A stretch of 64,000 nucleotides of DNA from Salinivirga cyanobacteriivorans (lineage in GTDB: Bacteria > Bacteroidota > Bacteroidia > Bacteroidales > Salinivirgaceae): NCBI RefSeq assembly GCF_001443605.1, contig NZ_CP013118.1:2119501-2183500 (forward strand), in the 5' to 3' direction. Below, piece after piece: positions 35,584 to 45,883 of the stretch (positions are counted from its first letter, which is position 1; each line of letters opens with the position of its first letter). The notes below the pieces were generated by a model. The model was not told the DNA's origin. It did no database searches and saw only the letters and a list, made by a program, of their open reading frames with translations. Both the position numbers and the translations under genes were made by a program.

Positions 35584-37977
35584 ATGAAAAAATTATATCT
35601 CAGTTTGCTATTTTTTTCGGCAGTGCTTTTAAGTCAAAACACCAGTGCTCAAAATCAGAATATTCCTGTTTTAGATAGTATTGTAGAAGAAGTAAATCAG
35701 GACAGCCTTACCAGCTATATTGAGGCGCTTCAAAATTTAAAAACACGATATGCTTTAGCTGACAATAGAAAAGAAGTAGCCCAATGGATTCAGAATAAAT
35801 TCATTTCATTTGGCTACAACGATGTGGTACTGGATTCTTTTAACATAAATGAATATGGTGAAGAAACGGTACAATATAACGTAATTTGCAGGGGAAATAA
35901 TCCTGAAAACTCAAAAGACTATGTATTACTTGGTGCACACCATGATGCAATTACCTATGTAAATCCTGCGGACTCAGCACCGGGGGCCGATGACAATGCT
36001 TCAGGTACAGCAGCCGTATTAGAAGTGGCCCGGGCATTAAAAATGCATGGTACAGCAACAAAAATTCCTTTTCACTTTGCCACATGGGCTGCAGAAGAAT
36101 TAGGCCTTCATGGTAGCGAAATTTATGTGGCGAGACACAAGGCCATGGATAGCCTGCCTCTTTTTTATTTCAATCTGGATATGATTGCCAATAACGTTGC
36201 TGACAACCTCTTAATGAACTATCAGGCAGATGCTGAGTTGCGAAGCCTTGTTGAAATTACCGATAATTACACAGAAATCATACCCACACCGGAAAGTTCA
36301 GGAGGTGGCTCTGACCACTTACCATTTAAAAACGAAAATGTACCTATAATTTACTTCTCCGAATATCACTTCTCAGATGTGTACCATAGCGAAGCAGATA
36401 TACTGGCAAACCTGGAAATGGATTATGCTACCCAAATTGTTAAAGGTGTGGCTACATCATTTTACTACGGGGCCAATGCACAACCACAGCTAAATATTGA
36501 GGCAGTTGTAAATGGTGGTAATGGTACTGATTTTATTGTAAACTGGACTCCGCAAAACAACATAGCTTATTACAAAGTTGATGTATATGCACAAGACTCA
36601 CTCCTAAAGAGTATCAACACCGATTTTGACAGTCTTTATATTGATGACCTGCCGTTAAATGAAACTATATGTTTTGACTTATACAGCATTGGTTCAGACA
36701 GTATTCCGGGACTAAAAACATCCGCATGCATTGACCTAAGCGCCGTACCTGATGCACCAATTGCTTCATCCGAAATGGAGTTGCAACAAATCACATTAAA
36801 CTGGTCAAATTCGCTTCCGATTGACGCACAAACCATGCACATTGAGAGAAAACCAGATGGTGGTTCAACTTACAGTCTGGTTTCAGAAACAGATCCAGCC
36901 AACGGAACCTATAGTATTAGTGACCATCCGCTGGGAATTTGGACCTATAAATTCACGCTGGAAGACAATGAAGGATTAATTTCAGACTCCACTCTAATTA
37001 AGGTATACAGTACAGACTCTGAAAATGACATAATGGTCGTTATAGGAAACATGGGTGGCTACGGAAACCCCTCGCTGGGGCAGGTCATGTCGTTTTACGA
37101 CAGTATAATGCCTGAGGGAAACCACTTTGTATTTAGCTCCCTTGCAGATGAGGCCTATTTACCAATATTAAGCAACATGGGCACTTTGATATGGAACTCA
37201 TTCTGGACCAACAATTCTGACTTTTATGAAAACCTTGATTTAATTCAGAAATTCTTATCAGAAGGAGGCCAGCTTCTGGTCTTTGCCAATGAAATATACA
37301 AGCATACCGACCCGGGCTTTACAGGTGAAGAAATCTACGCTCCCGGGCAGCTGATATACGAAATGGGCGTTAGCGAAATTATCCCAAACAACGATGCCAG
37401 GCTCAGACAGATGAGGCATACACAGGGTTTACTCATTGATGTAAATGCCAGCAAATTACCCGACAGCTACGAGGGTGCAGTGCCAAACATTGAAGCCTTA
37501 GTGCCAACTACTTCAAGCGAAGTTGTTTTGACCTACCACAGCTTAACTGATCAACCTCCCACCAATTCGCTTGATGGAGAGGCCATTGCAGTTAAATCGG
37601 CCATTGATTCGGCACTCATTATTGCATGCAATGTGCCGCTTTATTACTTCAACACAAGCCAATCAAAAACCTTAATCGAACAATTACTTGCAGAGCCTTT
37701 TCCAAATGGTATTTTAAGCAAAGACGAATTTGAAAATACCTTCTCCATACACCCCAACCCGGCAACCAATCATTTTGAAATATTCAATAATGGAAGAATC
37801 TCACTAAAAGGCGATTTAAAAATATATGATTTGAGTGGCCGAATTGTTAAAGCGGCTGCAATAAATTTAGCACAGGGAGATAAAGCAGTAATTAATGCCG
37901 AGGAAATAAGTCCGGGGGTTTATATCATTTCAATCAGCGGGCAAACCCATCATTCGCAGAAACTCATTATCAGATAG
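35584..37977 (+). CDS. Secreted M28 metallopeptidase with type IX sorting domain
   Basis: A 797-residue exported peptidase. Signal peptide about 1-22. The M28 zinc aminopeptidase domain (about 35-300) has GAHHDAITY (His119, Asp121), PGADDNASG, WAAEELGLHGS with the catalytic and ligand glutamates near 171-172, YFNLDMIANN and YFSEYHFSDVYHSEAD. Fibronectin-like strands occupy about 300-480, then an uncharacterised alpha/beta region. The last 75 residues are a type A T9SS C-terminal domain: FSIHPNPATNHFEIFN, IYDLSGRIV, ISPGVYIISI and LIIR. It should pass through SprA to the cell surface or medium. A terminator follows. Confidence 0.95.
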   Translation: MKKLYLSLLFFSAVLLSQNTSAQNQNIPVLDSIVEEVNQDSLTSYIEALQNLKTRYALADNRKEVAQWIQNKFISFGYNDVVLDSFNINEYGEETVQYNVICRGNNPENSKDYVLLGAHHDAITYVNPADSAPGADDNASGTAAVLEVARALKMHGTATKIPFHFATWAAEELGLHGSEIYVARHKAMDSLPLFYFNLDMIANNVADNLLMNYQADAELRSLVEITDNYTEIIPTPESSGGGSDHLPFKNENVPIIYFSEYHFSDVYHSEADILANLEMDYATQIVKGVATSFYYGANAQPQLNIEAVVNGGNGTDFIVNWTPQNNIAYYKVDVYAQDSLLKSINTDFDSLYIDDLPLNETICFDLYSIGSDSIPGLKTSACIDLSAVPDAPIASSEMELQQITLNWSNSLPIDAQTMHIERKPDGGSTYSLVSETDPANGTYSISDHPLGIWTYKFTLEDNEGLISDSTLIKVYSTDSENDIMVVIGNMGGYGNPSLGQVMSFYDSIMPEGNHFVFSSLADEAYLPILSNMGTLIWNSFWTNNSDFYENLDLIQKFLSEGGQLLVFANEIYKHTDPGFTGEEIYAPGQLIYEMGVSEIIPNNDARLRQMRHTQGLLIDVNASKLPDSYEGAVPNIEALVPTTSSEVVLTYHSLTDQPPTNSLDGEAIAVKSAIDSALIIACNVPLYYFNTSQSKTLIEQLLAEPFPNGILSKDEFENTFSIHPNPATNHFEIFNNGRISLKGDLKIYDLSGRIVKAAAINLAQGDKAVINAEEISPGVYIISISGQTHHSQKLIIR

Positions 37978-37986
37978 GCCATAAAG

Positions 37987-38016
37987 AAAAAGGCGAAGTA
38001 TGAACTTCGCCTTTTT
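37987..38016. terminator. Bidirectional terminator between peptidase gene and tRNA-Phe
   Basis: AGGCGAAGT (37991-37999) and ACTTCGCCT (38004-38012) form a 9-bp stem with a 4-nt loop, flanked by AAAAA on the left and TTTTT on the right. It can stop transcripts from both sides. Confidence 0.88.
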
Positions 38017-38020
38017 CGGG

Positions 38021-38093
38021 TGGTGCCACCCGGGATCGAACCAGGGACACCAGGATTTTCAGTCCTGTGCTCTACCAACTGAGCTATGGCACC
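38021..38093 (-). tRNA. tRNA-Phe (GAA)
   Basis: 73 nt on the minus strand forming a complete cloverleaf. The acceptor GGTGCCA pairs with TGGCACC. The D arm is GCTC-AGTTGGTA-GAGC, the anticodon stem CAGGA/TCCTG encloses CTGAAAA with anticodon GAA, and the T arm is CCTGG-TTCGATC-CCGGG. The discriminator is A and CCA is not encoded. A plus-strand open frame over it is a shadow. Confidence 0.97.
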
Positions 38094-38392
38094 GTTTGCT
38101 TATTCGAAAGCGTTGCAAAAGTAGACGTTTTTTATTTCTCAACAAATTTTTTCACAGAAAAAATATGAGTACAAAAATCAGATTTTCCATACGAAAACAT
38201 AAAACCCTACACAACAGCATATAAGCCATGTAGAAATCTGCACTTTACCTGATATTTAAATTCAGTCTAAATTCTGGCAAAAATGTGAATAACTATTGAA
38301 AACCTCTCTGTTGGTTAATCGTTTTTAAAACTTTGAAGTTATATTTTTGTAAGTTCATACTATAGTTAAAACGAATAAACGAGGTAGATAAA
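38094..38392. other. Intergenic region between tRNA-Phe and mutS
   Basis: 299 nt, AT-rich, no gene recognised. On the plus strand TATTTTTG at 38342-38349 matches TAnnTTTG and is a likely -7 element for mutS. GAGGT at 38381-38385 is the mutS ribosome binding site. The upstream part should contain the tRNA promoter on the minus strand, which I could not pinpoint. Confidence 0.5.
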
Positions 38393-41002
38393 TTGGGACA
38401 AAAAGCAGTACAAACTCCATTAATGAAGCAATACTACCAGGTAAAAAACAAATACCCTGATGCCATATTGCTTTTCAGAGTTGGCGATTTTTATGAAACA
38501 TTTGAGCAAGATGCCATTAAAACTTCAGAAATACTCGGCATAACGTTAACAAAAAGGGCAAATGGTTCGGCATCTTACGTTGAGCTGGCCGGATTTCCGC
38601 ATCATGCACTCGACAATTATTTACCCAAACTTGTACGCGCAGGCGAACGTGTTGCAATTTGCGACCAGCTGGAAGACCCTAAACTGACTAAAAAAATTGT
38701 AAAAAGAGGTGTTACCGAACTTGTAACACCCGGAGTTTCGCTAAACGACAACGTGCTCGAGCATAAAGAAAACAACTTTCTGGCCTCGGTTTTTATAGAC
38801 AAAACAATTGCAGGAATAGCCTTTCTTGATATTTCAACGGGCGAATTTTACACGGCTGAAGGCAATTTTGAATATATCGACAAATTACTGCAAAGCTTTG
38901 GGCCCAAAGAAGTGCTTTATGAAAAGCAGAAAAAAGAAAAATTTTACGAAACTTTTGGTTCCAGGCATTATTTGTACCCGCTTGATGAGTGGATCTATGA
39001 ATACACAACTTCCCGTGAAAGGTTATTAAATCATTTTGAAACAACATCATTAAAAGGATTTGGAATTGAGGGCCTCGACCGTGGTATATTGGCTGCCGGT
39101 GCCATTCTGCATTACCTGGACGCCACGCAGCATCACAACATCAAAAACATCACAGGCATCTCCAGAATTGATGAGGACAAATACGTATGGCTAGACCGAT
39201 TCACAATACGCAACCTGGAGATATTTAATTCAATGCAAGAAGGCGGCAAATCACTCATTAATGTCGTAGATCGCTCGGTTTCACCCATGGGATCGCGACT
39301 TTTGAAAAGATGGCTTGCACTTCCACTCAAACATTCAGGACCAATAGAAGAGCGACTCGACATAGTACAATATTTCATTGAAAACGAAGAACTTCATAAT
39401 GAACTAGAAGAGCATATTAGAAAAATTGGCGACATTGAGCGACTGATTTCAAAAGTTGCTGTAATGCGCATCTCGCCGAGGGAAGTATCACAATTAAGAG
39501 CCTCCCTTCAGGCTATTGAACCTGTTAAAAATATTTGCGATAATGCAAAAGATGCCAACCTTCGAAAAATTGGAGAACAAATAAACGTATGTAAGTCCAT
39601 TCGCGAGCGACTCGAGAAAGAATTACAAGAAGACCCACCGGCACAGGTTAATAAAGGCAATGTAATTGCCGGGGGCGTGAACCCCGAGTTAGACGAACTA
39701 CGTGAGATGTCGCAATCTGCACGTACTTACATGAATGAAATGCAGGAACGCGAAATAAAAAGAACCGGCATTCCATCTCTGAAAATTGCCTACAATAACG
39801 TATTTGGTTATTATATTGAAGTTAGAAACACCCATAAAGACAAAGTACCCGAAGAGTGGATTCGCAAACAAACCCTTGTGAGTGCAGAGCGCTATATAAC
39901 TGAGGAACTCAAGGAGTTTGAGACTAAAATACTTGGTGCTGAAGAGAAAATTCTGGCCCTGGAAACCAGACTATTCAATGAATTAATAATTGCCATGGGC
40001 GACTATGTCTCTCAAATACAAATGAATGCTGTACTTCTGGCACGTATTGATGTACTAATGGGCTTTGCCAGGCTAGCTGTAGACAACAAATACAACAGGC
40101 CAGGAATAAACGAAGGAAATGAGATAAAAATAACCAACGGCAGGCACCCGGTGATTGAAACCCAAATGGAAGCAGGTGAGGAGTACATTGCCAACGATGT
40201 TTTACTTGATGATAAAGATCAGCAAATTGTAATTATCACCGGACCAAATATGGCAGGTAAATCGGCATTGCTGCGACAAACAGCCTTAATAACACTCCTT
40301 TCGCAGGTAGGTTCTTTTGTACCCGCTGAAAAAGCAGAAATTGGCGTGGTGGATAAGATTTTTACCAGGGTTGGTGCTTCTGACAACATTTCTGCGGGAG
40401 AATCGACCTTTATGGTAGAAATGAATGAAGCCGCAAGCATATTGAACAACATATCATCGCGAAGCCTTGTGCTACTCGATGAATTAGGACGAGGCACCAG
40501 CACTTATGACGGAATATCGTTGGCCTGGGCTATAGTTGAATACCTCCATGAACATCCGAAACATAACGCAAAGACGCTTTTTGCCACCCATTATCATGAA
40601 CTAAATGAAATGGAGAAAACTTTTAAGCGTATTAAAAACTTCAATGTTTCGGTGAGGGAGGTCAACAACAAAATTGTTTTTCTACGAAAGCTTGTGCGCG
40701 GCGGCAGTGCGCATAGTTTTGGTATTCACGTGGCTCAAATGGCGGGCATGCCTCCATCAGTGGTACAGCGGGCCGAAAAAATTCTTAAAGAACTTGAACA
40801 GGCCAGAAATGAAAAGGGTATGGGGATGCCTACAGAAGAAATTACTCAAAACCGTGAGGGCATGCAATTAAGCTTTTTTCAGCTTGACGACCCGGTACTA
40901 CAACAAATCAGAGATCAAATATCGCAGTTAGATGTAAACAATCTTACTCCGGTAGAAGCACTGAACAAACTGAATGAGATTAAAAAAATTGCAGGTCTGT
41001 AA
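38393..41002 (+). CDS. mutS: DNA mismatch repair protein MutS
   Basis: An 869-residue mismatch sensor. The N-terminal domain has [12 protein letters not shown] and the mismatch-contact motif RVGDFYETF (Phe-x-Glu). Connector, lever and clamp domains follow. The ATPase has Walker A GPNMAGKS near residues 617-624, [14 protein letters not shown] and ATHYHEL. The start is TTG at 38393: the first ATG (38423) falls inside the conserved TPLMKQYY segment, and GAGGT lies 8 nt before the TTG. The stop is 9 nt from that of the convergent gene. Confidence 0.97.
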   Translation: MGQKAVQTPLMKQYYQVKNKYPDAILLFRVGDFYETFEQDAIKTSEILGITLTKRANGSASYVELAGFPHHALDNYLPKLVRAGERVAICDQLEDPKLTKKIVKRGVTELVTPGVSLNDNVLEHKENNFLASVFIDKTIAGIAFLDISTGEFYTAEGNFEYIDKLLQSFGPKEVLYEKQKKEKFYETFGSRHYLYPLDEWIYEYTTSRERLLNHFETTSLKGFGIEGLDRGILAAGAILHYLDATQHHNIKNITGISRIDEDKYVWLDRFTIRNLEIFNSMQEGGKSLINVVDRSVSPMGSRLLKRWLALPLKHSGPIEERLDIVQYFIENEELHNELEEHIRKIGDIERLISKVAVMRISPREVSQLRASLQAIEPVKNICDNAKDANLRKIGEQINVCKSIRERLEKELQEDPPAQVNKGNVIAGGVNPELDELREMSQSARTYMNEMQEREIKRTGIPSLKIAYNNVFGYYIEVRNTHKDKVPEEWIRKQTLVSAERYITEELKEFETKILGAEEKILALETRLFNELIIAMGDYVSQIQMNAVLLARIDVLMGFARLAVDNKYNRPGINEGNEIKITNGRHPVIETQMEAGEEYIANDVLLDDKDQQIVIITGPNMAGKSALLRQTALITLLSQVGSFVPAEKAEIGVVDKIFTRVGASDNISAGESTFMVEMNEAASILNNISSRSLVLLDELGRGTSTYDGISLAWAIVEYLHEHPKHNAKTLFATHYHELNEMEKTFKRIKNFNVSVREVNNKIVFLRKLVRGGSAHSFGIHVAQMAGMPPSVVQRAEKILKELEQARNEKGMGMPTEEITQNREGMQLSFFQLDDPVLQQIRDQISQLDVNNLTPVEALNKLNEIKKIAGL

Positions 41003-41011
41003 TTTTACCGG

Positions 41012-41992
41012 CTATTCGATTACCATATACACAAAAGTTAAATTGAGTACGTGATAGGCAATTTCACCAAATGTAACCGGCCCGGACACATCGGCAATAT
41101 TTTTTCCTTCAAGGCCAAAATTTACATAATTGAACAGGCAATTGCATGAAAAAACTATATGCTCCCGGCTTGGTTCTTTAGCAATATGACATTTAAATTC
41201 CCTGGCATAATCAAAATCTCTTGATTTCGCAACTTTATAAGGTGTTTCAGGAAATACCGGGGCAAAAAGGTCTGCTCGTTGTCGATCTTTATCCCATATA
41301 GATCCAACATTAATATTAGCTCCGGCATAATTTGCTACCAGAGGGAGGGTTTCATCAATATTATTCGTTTTTAGGTATTGATACAAATCATAATGTTTTC
41401 CGTCAATTACACATTCATTATTGCCAAAACCTTTCTGGTCGAAATATATTTCATCGCCACTACCCTGTTCATATACATTAATAATTTCAACCCTGGCTAC
41501 TTTTTCATCGGGTAACTTAGCGTGCATTACCACGGCCTGATCAGTAAAAGACTGGTTACCGGCATAGGTTTTGGGCTTTATTTTCCCAAAATCCTCATAT
41601 TTTACTCCTGAAACCCAGCCAACTACAGGATTCACATAAATATCTTCCCATTCTGGAGACTCCAGCGCATACCTTGACCAAACATCTGTTAACCCAGGTA
41701 AGATTAGAAATGAGAACCCGTTTTCATAACTTTGTTCTACAATACTATCAATGTTGTTAGCATCGTAATGTTTGATTTCAAAATCAGAAATTTTATCGGT
41801 AATGTCATTTACGTATATATAATCTTTGGTAAACATGCCCCCATCTTTAGTCATAAAGTAGGGTATGGTTCCGCCAACCCATTTCCCATCTGGTAATTGG
41901 TCAAGTTGTGATTCATCTCCGGCAAGCATTAATACTTTTCCCTGCTCTATCATCTGAATTACTTCCTCTGGTCTGTATAGTTGGTTAGACAT
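41012..41992 (-). CDS. FIST-like domain protein (possibly DUF6976), function unknown
   Basis: A 326-residue soluble protein without a signal peptide. The C terminus, VFSCNCLFNYVNFGLEG followed by VSGPVTFGEIAYHVLN, resembles FIST C-terminal domains, which have FSCNGR and FxTYGEIG patterns and are thought to sense small ligands such as amino acids. GGTIPYFMTKDGG near residue 40 may be the N-terminal FIST-like part. The arginine usual after FSCN is missing. It is preceded 20 nt upstream by a small protein gene, likely one operon. The family call is tentative. Confidence 0.65.
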   Translation of the reverse strand: MSNQLYRPEEVIQMIEQGKVLMLAGDESQLDQLPDGKWVGGTIPYFMTKDGGMFTKDYIYVNDITDKISDFEIKHYDANNIDSIVEQSYENGFSFLILPGLTDVWSRYALESPEWEDIYVNPVVGWVSGVKYEDFGKIKPKTYAGNQSFTDQAVVMHAKLPDEKVARVEIINVYEQGSGDEIYFDQKGFGNNECVIDGKHYDLYQYLKTNNIDETLPLVANYAGANINVGSIWDKDRQRADLFAPVFPETPYKVAKSRDFDYAREFKCHIAKEPSREHIVFSCNCLFNYVNFGLEGKNIADVSGPVTFGEIAYHVLNLTFVYMVIE

Positions 41993-42012
41993 TTTTAGTT
42001 GTTTTACGGTAA

Positions 42013-42234
42013 TTAAGAATTAAAAATCTTCTTCATATCCTTCATAACAGCGTGCCTGTACTTTAAGCATAGTGCATAAATATCATCCACAGCTTTATCC
42101 ACGGATAATTTACCAGATTTTATATCTTTTGCGGTTTGGGTTACTTTAAGCTGCAAAACAAAATTCTCCAGGGGATATTGTTTTTCTCCTTTAACAAGAT
42201 ATTTCCACTCTGGGTGAGTCTTATCCGGTAACAT
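42013..42234 (-). CDS. Small helical protein, partner of the FIST-like gene
   Basis: A 73-residue protein that I do not recognise. It is hydrophilic and helical, with a lysine-rich C terminus (KDMKKIFNS) and DKTHPEWKYLVKGEKQYPLE near the start. It is encoded first in a two-gene unit and a TAnnTTTG element lies upstream. It could be a regulator or binding partner of the following protein; nothing more can be said. Confidence 0.65.
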   Translation of the reverse strand: MLPDKTHPEWKYLVKGEKQYPLENFVLQLKVTQTAKDIKSGKLSVDKAVDDIYALCLKYRHAVMKDMKKIFNS

Positions 42235-42276
42235 AAGTGCAGTTAATTAACATTTTATTCATTATCATGACAATAA

Positions 42277-42284
42277 CAAATATA
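42277..42284 (-). promoter_or_regulatory. -7 element upstream of the small-protein/FIST-like pair
   Basis: Minus-strand TATATTTG (plus CAAATATA) is a perfect match, 42 nt upstream of the ATG at 42234. CAAG/CAAA on the plus side at 42304-42311 may contribute a -33 element. Confidence 0.45.
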
Positions 42285-42545
42285 AAAAGATTACAATAAA
42301 AGGCAAGCAAACCTTGACCAAAGGCGACATAAATTACAGGAAACAACAGCCTGTTAAATCTATTTACAGAACTCGCATAAAAAATAATGCAAACGTTTGC
42401 ACCCAACACAATATTTTAATAAATCCCGCGTATTAATATACACTTAAGCATTTTTCGTTTATTAGTCATGATCTGTTAGGCCTGATATCTAATGGAAAGA
42501 AAAACCAACAAACATAACAAAATCGCAATCACCAGTCAGGATAAG

Positions 42546-42794
42546 ATGACAAAGCAAAACGGCTTTATCAATGTAATATCACTGGTAAATTGTACAATTT
42601 GCAAAGTAAGTCTGGTAGCCCTTATATTATTAAGTTTTCTTGTGGTAAATCCGCAAAAACCTGCAATAACAAATCACAAACCAATACAGGACAGCCTAAA
42701 AAATGTAGCTAAGGACACAATAAAGTTTGGCCGTCAGATAAATGATTCCAGGGCAAGACCTGCTACTGCAGATCCTGCCGTACTAAAGCATTGA
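42546..42794 (+). CDS. Possible small membrane protein (uncertain)
   Basis: An open frame runs from ATG 42492 (100 codons). The inner ATG at 42546 (82 codons) has AGGATAAG directly upstream and starts MTKQNGF, so I give that start. One hydrophobic helix, SLVALILLSFLVV, is followed by a polar tail rich in Lys and Asn. The last 32 nt overlap the end of the convergent DUF2723 gene. Codon use is like that of the neighbours, but I recognise no family and it may not be a gene. Between 42235 and 42545 I see nothing else but the promoter element. Confidence 0.3.
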   Translation: MTKQNGFINVISLVNCTICKVSLVALILLSFLVVNPQKPAITNHKPIQDSLKNVAKDTIKFGRQINDSRARPATADPAVLKH

Positions 42795-45786
42795 TTTCCC
42801 CAAATTGCTCCATCATATCTCTGGCCTTTTCAGGGAAGATATTACTTGATTTATTGTATAGCTCTCTTAACATGTACAATTTCTGATATACCTCCATCGC
42901 AACACCCTGTCTTTTCGCAGGTGGCAGATTTTTATACATGATAAAATAAGCATCCAGGTCGTCGTTTAGATTTGTCAGAAGCTCTTTGGCTTTATCTTTA
43001 TCTCCTGCTTTCAAATAGGCATCAAACATATTGTGTCCCTTGTAGCTCCATGGAATTTTTGATGTAGGCACTACCTCCATGGCTTTGTCCAGCACCTCAA
43101 TGGCTTTTTTGTTTTCGTTGTCAGAAGCCAATTTTTTTGCGATATCGGAGAACATACCCCTGTAATCGAAGGTATAAAACATGCGTACATTGGTCCAATC
43201 CAGGTAAATATCGTTTGTAACGCCGCCCCACTGAAATTTATTCATTATTAGATCATGCTGATAATCGGCATTTGAAAACTTCCTGTCGCCGGTTTTATAG
43301 GGCATTAAACGGTAAAGCAACCCTTCGCGGTGCACATAAGGAGCCAGACCAAGGTTGCTCACCATATTTCTATTAAGAAAATATATAGGTCTTTCCCAAT
43401 CATTGTTTGCAATTATATCCAGAATAATAAGCTCATCGGCACTAATGGACTGAGCATTAATTCTAAATTGAATTTTTGAAGGTACGCTGTCGCGATTGAA
43501 TTCATAACCTTCAGCTGTTTTTATAAAATTTGCCTTATCCACAGGTAAAACGATATTTTTAACCGGAATATAATTCCGCCTCGATCCGTCGGCATAACCA
43601 ACCTTTGTTTGAGATTTTTCACTCTTAACAAAATCAATTACCTGCTGAGCTGTTGCCGGTTTTTTTCGTTTTTCCATAACCGGAACACTCATATTCTTGC
43701 CTGCCAGAAAGTCTTCTCCCTTGAATGTGGTTTCGACCAGGCCACGTTGCACAAAATTAGTATGTAATTGCCTTATATACCAGTTTGTTGGGAGGAAGGT
43801 CTTAAGAATCGGCAATACATCAGTTCTATATTGCTCTACCTCCTGCATATACCATACCGGGTAAGAATCGTTATCTGCAGCAGTAAACATAATGGCATTG
43901 GGCTGACAGGATGAGAGCATGTTACTTGCGTGGGCTTTTGTAGTGTAACGGCCCGACCGGTCATGGTCATCGTAGTTTTCGCTCAACAAATTACCGGGAA
44001 CCAAAGCACCTATTATAACAAATGCAGCGATACTAAATGGTTTTGCATAGGGCGATTTTTTTACCAAAGTAAGTAACTGAAGCGCCCCCAGGCCAATCCA
44101 AATAGCAAAAACGTAAAAAGAACCAACAAAAGCATAATCGCGTTCACGAGGTGTACGCGGAATTTCATTAAGGTAAAACACAATTGCTGCACCGGTGAGT
44201 AAAAAGAATGTAATTACAATTAATACATTGTTTTTATCTTTTCTCCATTGGTAAATTAGTCCGAGCAGCCCTAAAAGCAATGGTAATAAATAATATTTGT
44301 TAGATGCTTTATTGTCTTTTAGGTGGGAAGGTAAATCTTCCTCAGGAATGAGCCTGGCATTATCGATAAAATCTATACCACTTTGCCAGTTCCCGTGCAT
44401 TTTTCCTCCTGTACCCTGAATATTATTTTGCCGTCCGGCAAAATTCCACATAAAATATCGGCCATACATGTAACCGAGCTGATATTTAAAGAAAAACCGC
44501 AGGTTATCTGCGAATGTTGGTACAGTAATGGTTTTCATTTTTCCATCACGGCCCTGAACGCGGACCTTTCGACCATCAATATCAATCCATTTTTCGTACA
44601 ACCTCGCATGTCCGGGATCGAGGCTGGCCATTCGCGGGAAAAATGTCTTGGTTTTTTCATTAAACTTATATTCGGGAATCAACAGGTCTTTCATGTATTT
44701 ATCCTGATAAAGCTTGTAAGTATATCGTTCTTCTGCATCTATTAACGGCGAGTTGTAGTTATTACCATAAAAAAGTGGCCTTTTGGGATATTGCTCACGG
44801 TTAAGATAATCAACAAGTCCGTAAATATTCTCCACATTATTAATATCGATATAGGGTTGTTGATTTGAACGAATAATGAGCATGGTAAAACTACTGTAAC
44901 CTGCGAGCCATAACGCAAAAGCCAGTGCAATAAAATGCATGGTAATTTTACCTTTCTTGCGGTAATGATGTATGGCATACAAAACGCCACCGGTCAGGAG
45001 AAAAATAAAAAACAGTGCTCCACTATAAACCGGCAAACCAAAGGTATTTAAAAAAAGCCTGTCTGTATGGGCTGTAAAAGCTACCACTCCGGGAATAAAA
45101 CCAAAAATTATGATCACCATCAATAAAACTGAAAGCGCAAGTGTAATGATTATTCCTTTTGTTGATCTTTCAAACTTTTTGAAATAATAAACCAAAGCTA
45201 CTGCCGGTAATGCTAATAGGTTAAGCAGGTGCACTCCAACTGAGAGGCCCAGCAGGAAGAAGATAAGTAATAACCAGCGATCGGCATATTGAGAATTATC
45301 CTGTTCCCAGCGAATAATACTCCAAAACACGACAGCAGTAAATAAAGATGATGTGGCATAAACCTCGCCTTCCACAGCAGAAAACCAAAATGTATCAGTA
45401 AATGCAAAACTCATGGCGCCAAGAAACGCGGCCATAGTGAGCACTTGCTGCAAAAATGAAGCAGAAAAATTATGATTTGTTTGCTGTAAAAGTTTTTGTC
45501 CAAACCAATAGATGGTGTGAAAAAGAAAAAATATGGTAAAAGCGCTGGCTGTGGCAGATAACAAGTTAATCATAAATGCAGCCTGTGACGGGTCGAGGGC
45601 AAATAGACTAAAGAAACGGCCCAATAACATAAACACTGGTGCGCCCGGTGCGTGTCCCACTTCCAGCCCATAAGCACAGGCAATAAATTCACTACAATCC
45701 CACATACTTGTGGTGGGCTCCAATGTAAGCAAATAAACAATAAAAGATATAATCAGTACAAATAATCCACCTATTTTACGCGTCAT
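42763..45786 (-). CDS. DUF2723 membrane protein, predicted lipid-dependent glycosyltransferase-like
   Basis: A 1007-residue polytopic membrane protein. The N terminus fits DUF2723: LTLEPTTSMWDCSEFI with the acidic pair in the first loop, then VGHAPGAPVFMLLGRFF. This is the layout of GT-C enzymes such as protein O-mannosyltransferases. About twelve helices fill residues 1-300 and 480-620, with a soluble region between. The C-terminal 350 residues are soluble with TPR-like helices (ASDNENKKAIEVLDKAMEVV). A glycosyl transfer role is inferred from the fold family; no donor or acceptor is known. Confidence 0.88.
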   Translation of the reverse strand: MTRKIGGLFVLIISFIVYLLTLEPTTSMWDCSEFIACAYGLEVGHAPGAPVFMLLGRFFSLFALDPSQAAFMINLLSATASAFTIFFLFHTIYWFGQKLLQQTNHNFSASFLQQVLTMAAFLGAMSFAFTDTFWFSAVEGEVYATSSLFTAVVFWSIIRWEQDNSQYADRWLLLIFFLLGLSVGVHLLNLLALPAVALVYYFKKFERSTKGIIITLALSVLLMVIIIFGFIPGVVAFTAHTDRLFLNTFGLPVYSGALFFIFLLTGGVLYAIHHYRKKGKITMHFIALAFALWLAGYSSFTMLIIRSNQQPYIDINNVENIYGLVDYLNREQYPKRPLFYGNNYNSPLIDAEERYTYKLYQDKYMKDLLIPEYKFNEKTKTFFPRMASLDPGHARLYEKWIDIDGRKVRVQGRDGKMKTITVPTFADNLRFFFKYQLGYMYGRYFMWNFAGRQNNIQGTGGKMHGNWQSGIDFIDNARLIPEEDLPSHLKDNKASNKYYLLPLLLGLLGLIYQWRKDKNNVLIVITFFLLTGAAIVFYLNEIPRTPRERDYAFVGSFYVFAIWIGLGALQLLTLVKKSPYAKPFSIAAFVIIGALVPGNLLSENYDDHDRSGRYTTKAHASNMLSSCQPNAIMFTAADNDSYPVWYMQEVEQYRTDVLPILKTFLPTNWYIRQLHTNFVQRGLVETTFKGEDFLAGKNMSVPVMEKRKKPATAQQVIDFVKSEKSQTKVGYADGSRRNYIPVKNIVLPVDKANFIKTAEGYEFNRDSVPSKIQFRINAQSISADELIILDIIANNDWERPIYFLNRNMVSNLGLAPYVHREGLLYRLMPYKTGDRKFSNADYQHDLIMNKFQWGGVTNDIYLDWTNVRMFYTFDYRGMFSDIAKKLASDNENKKAIEVLDKAMEVVPTSKIPWSYKGHNMFDAYLKAGDKDKAKELLTNLNDDLDAYFIMYKNLPPAKRQGVAMEVYQKLYMLRELYNKSSNIFPEKARDMMEQFGEINALVRQDLQ

Positions 45787-45810
45787 AATCGAGTGTTTGA
45801 AGATTTAGTG

Positions 45811-45818
45811 CAAATTTA
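45811..45818 (-). promoter_or_regulatory. -7 element upstream of the DUF2723 gene
   Basis: Minus-strand TAAATTTG (plus CAAATTTA) is an exact TAnnTTTG match, 24 nt upstream of the ATG. It suggests transcription independent of the UvrA-like gene 97 nt upstream. Confidence 0.45.
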
Positions 45819-45883
45819 TAACGATCGTTGGAAGTTTAAGTATAATTCATCGCTATTTTAATTTGATTTTAACTTTTAATGAA

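Noticed and set aside
38000..38224. A 74-codon plus-strand open frame over the tRNA region
   Set aside because: Its N-terminal part is the antisense translation of tRNA-Phe, a common false gene.
42221..42409. A 62-codon minus-strand frame upstream of the 73-residue protein
   Set aside because: It overlaps the promoter region and the start of the next gene in another frame, with no conserved feature.
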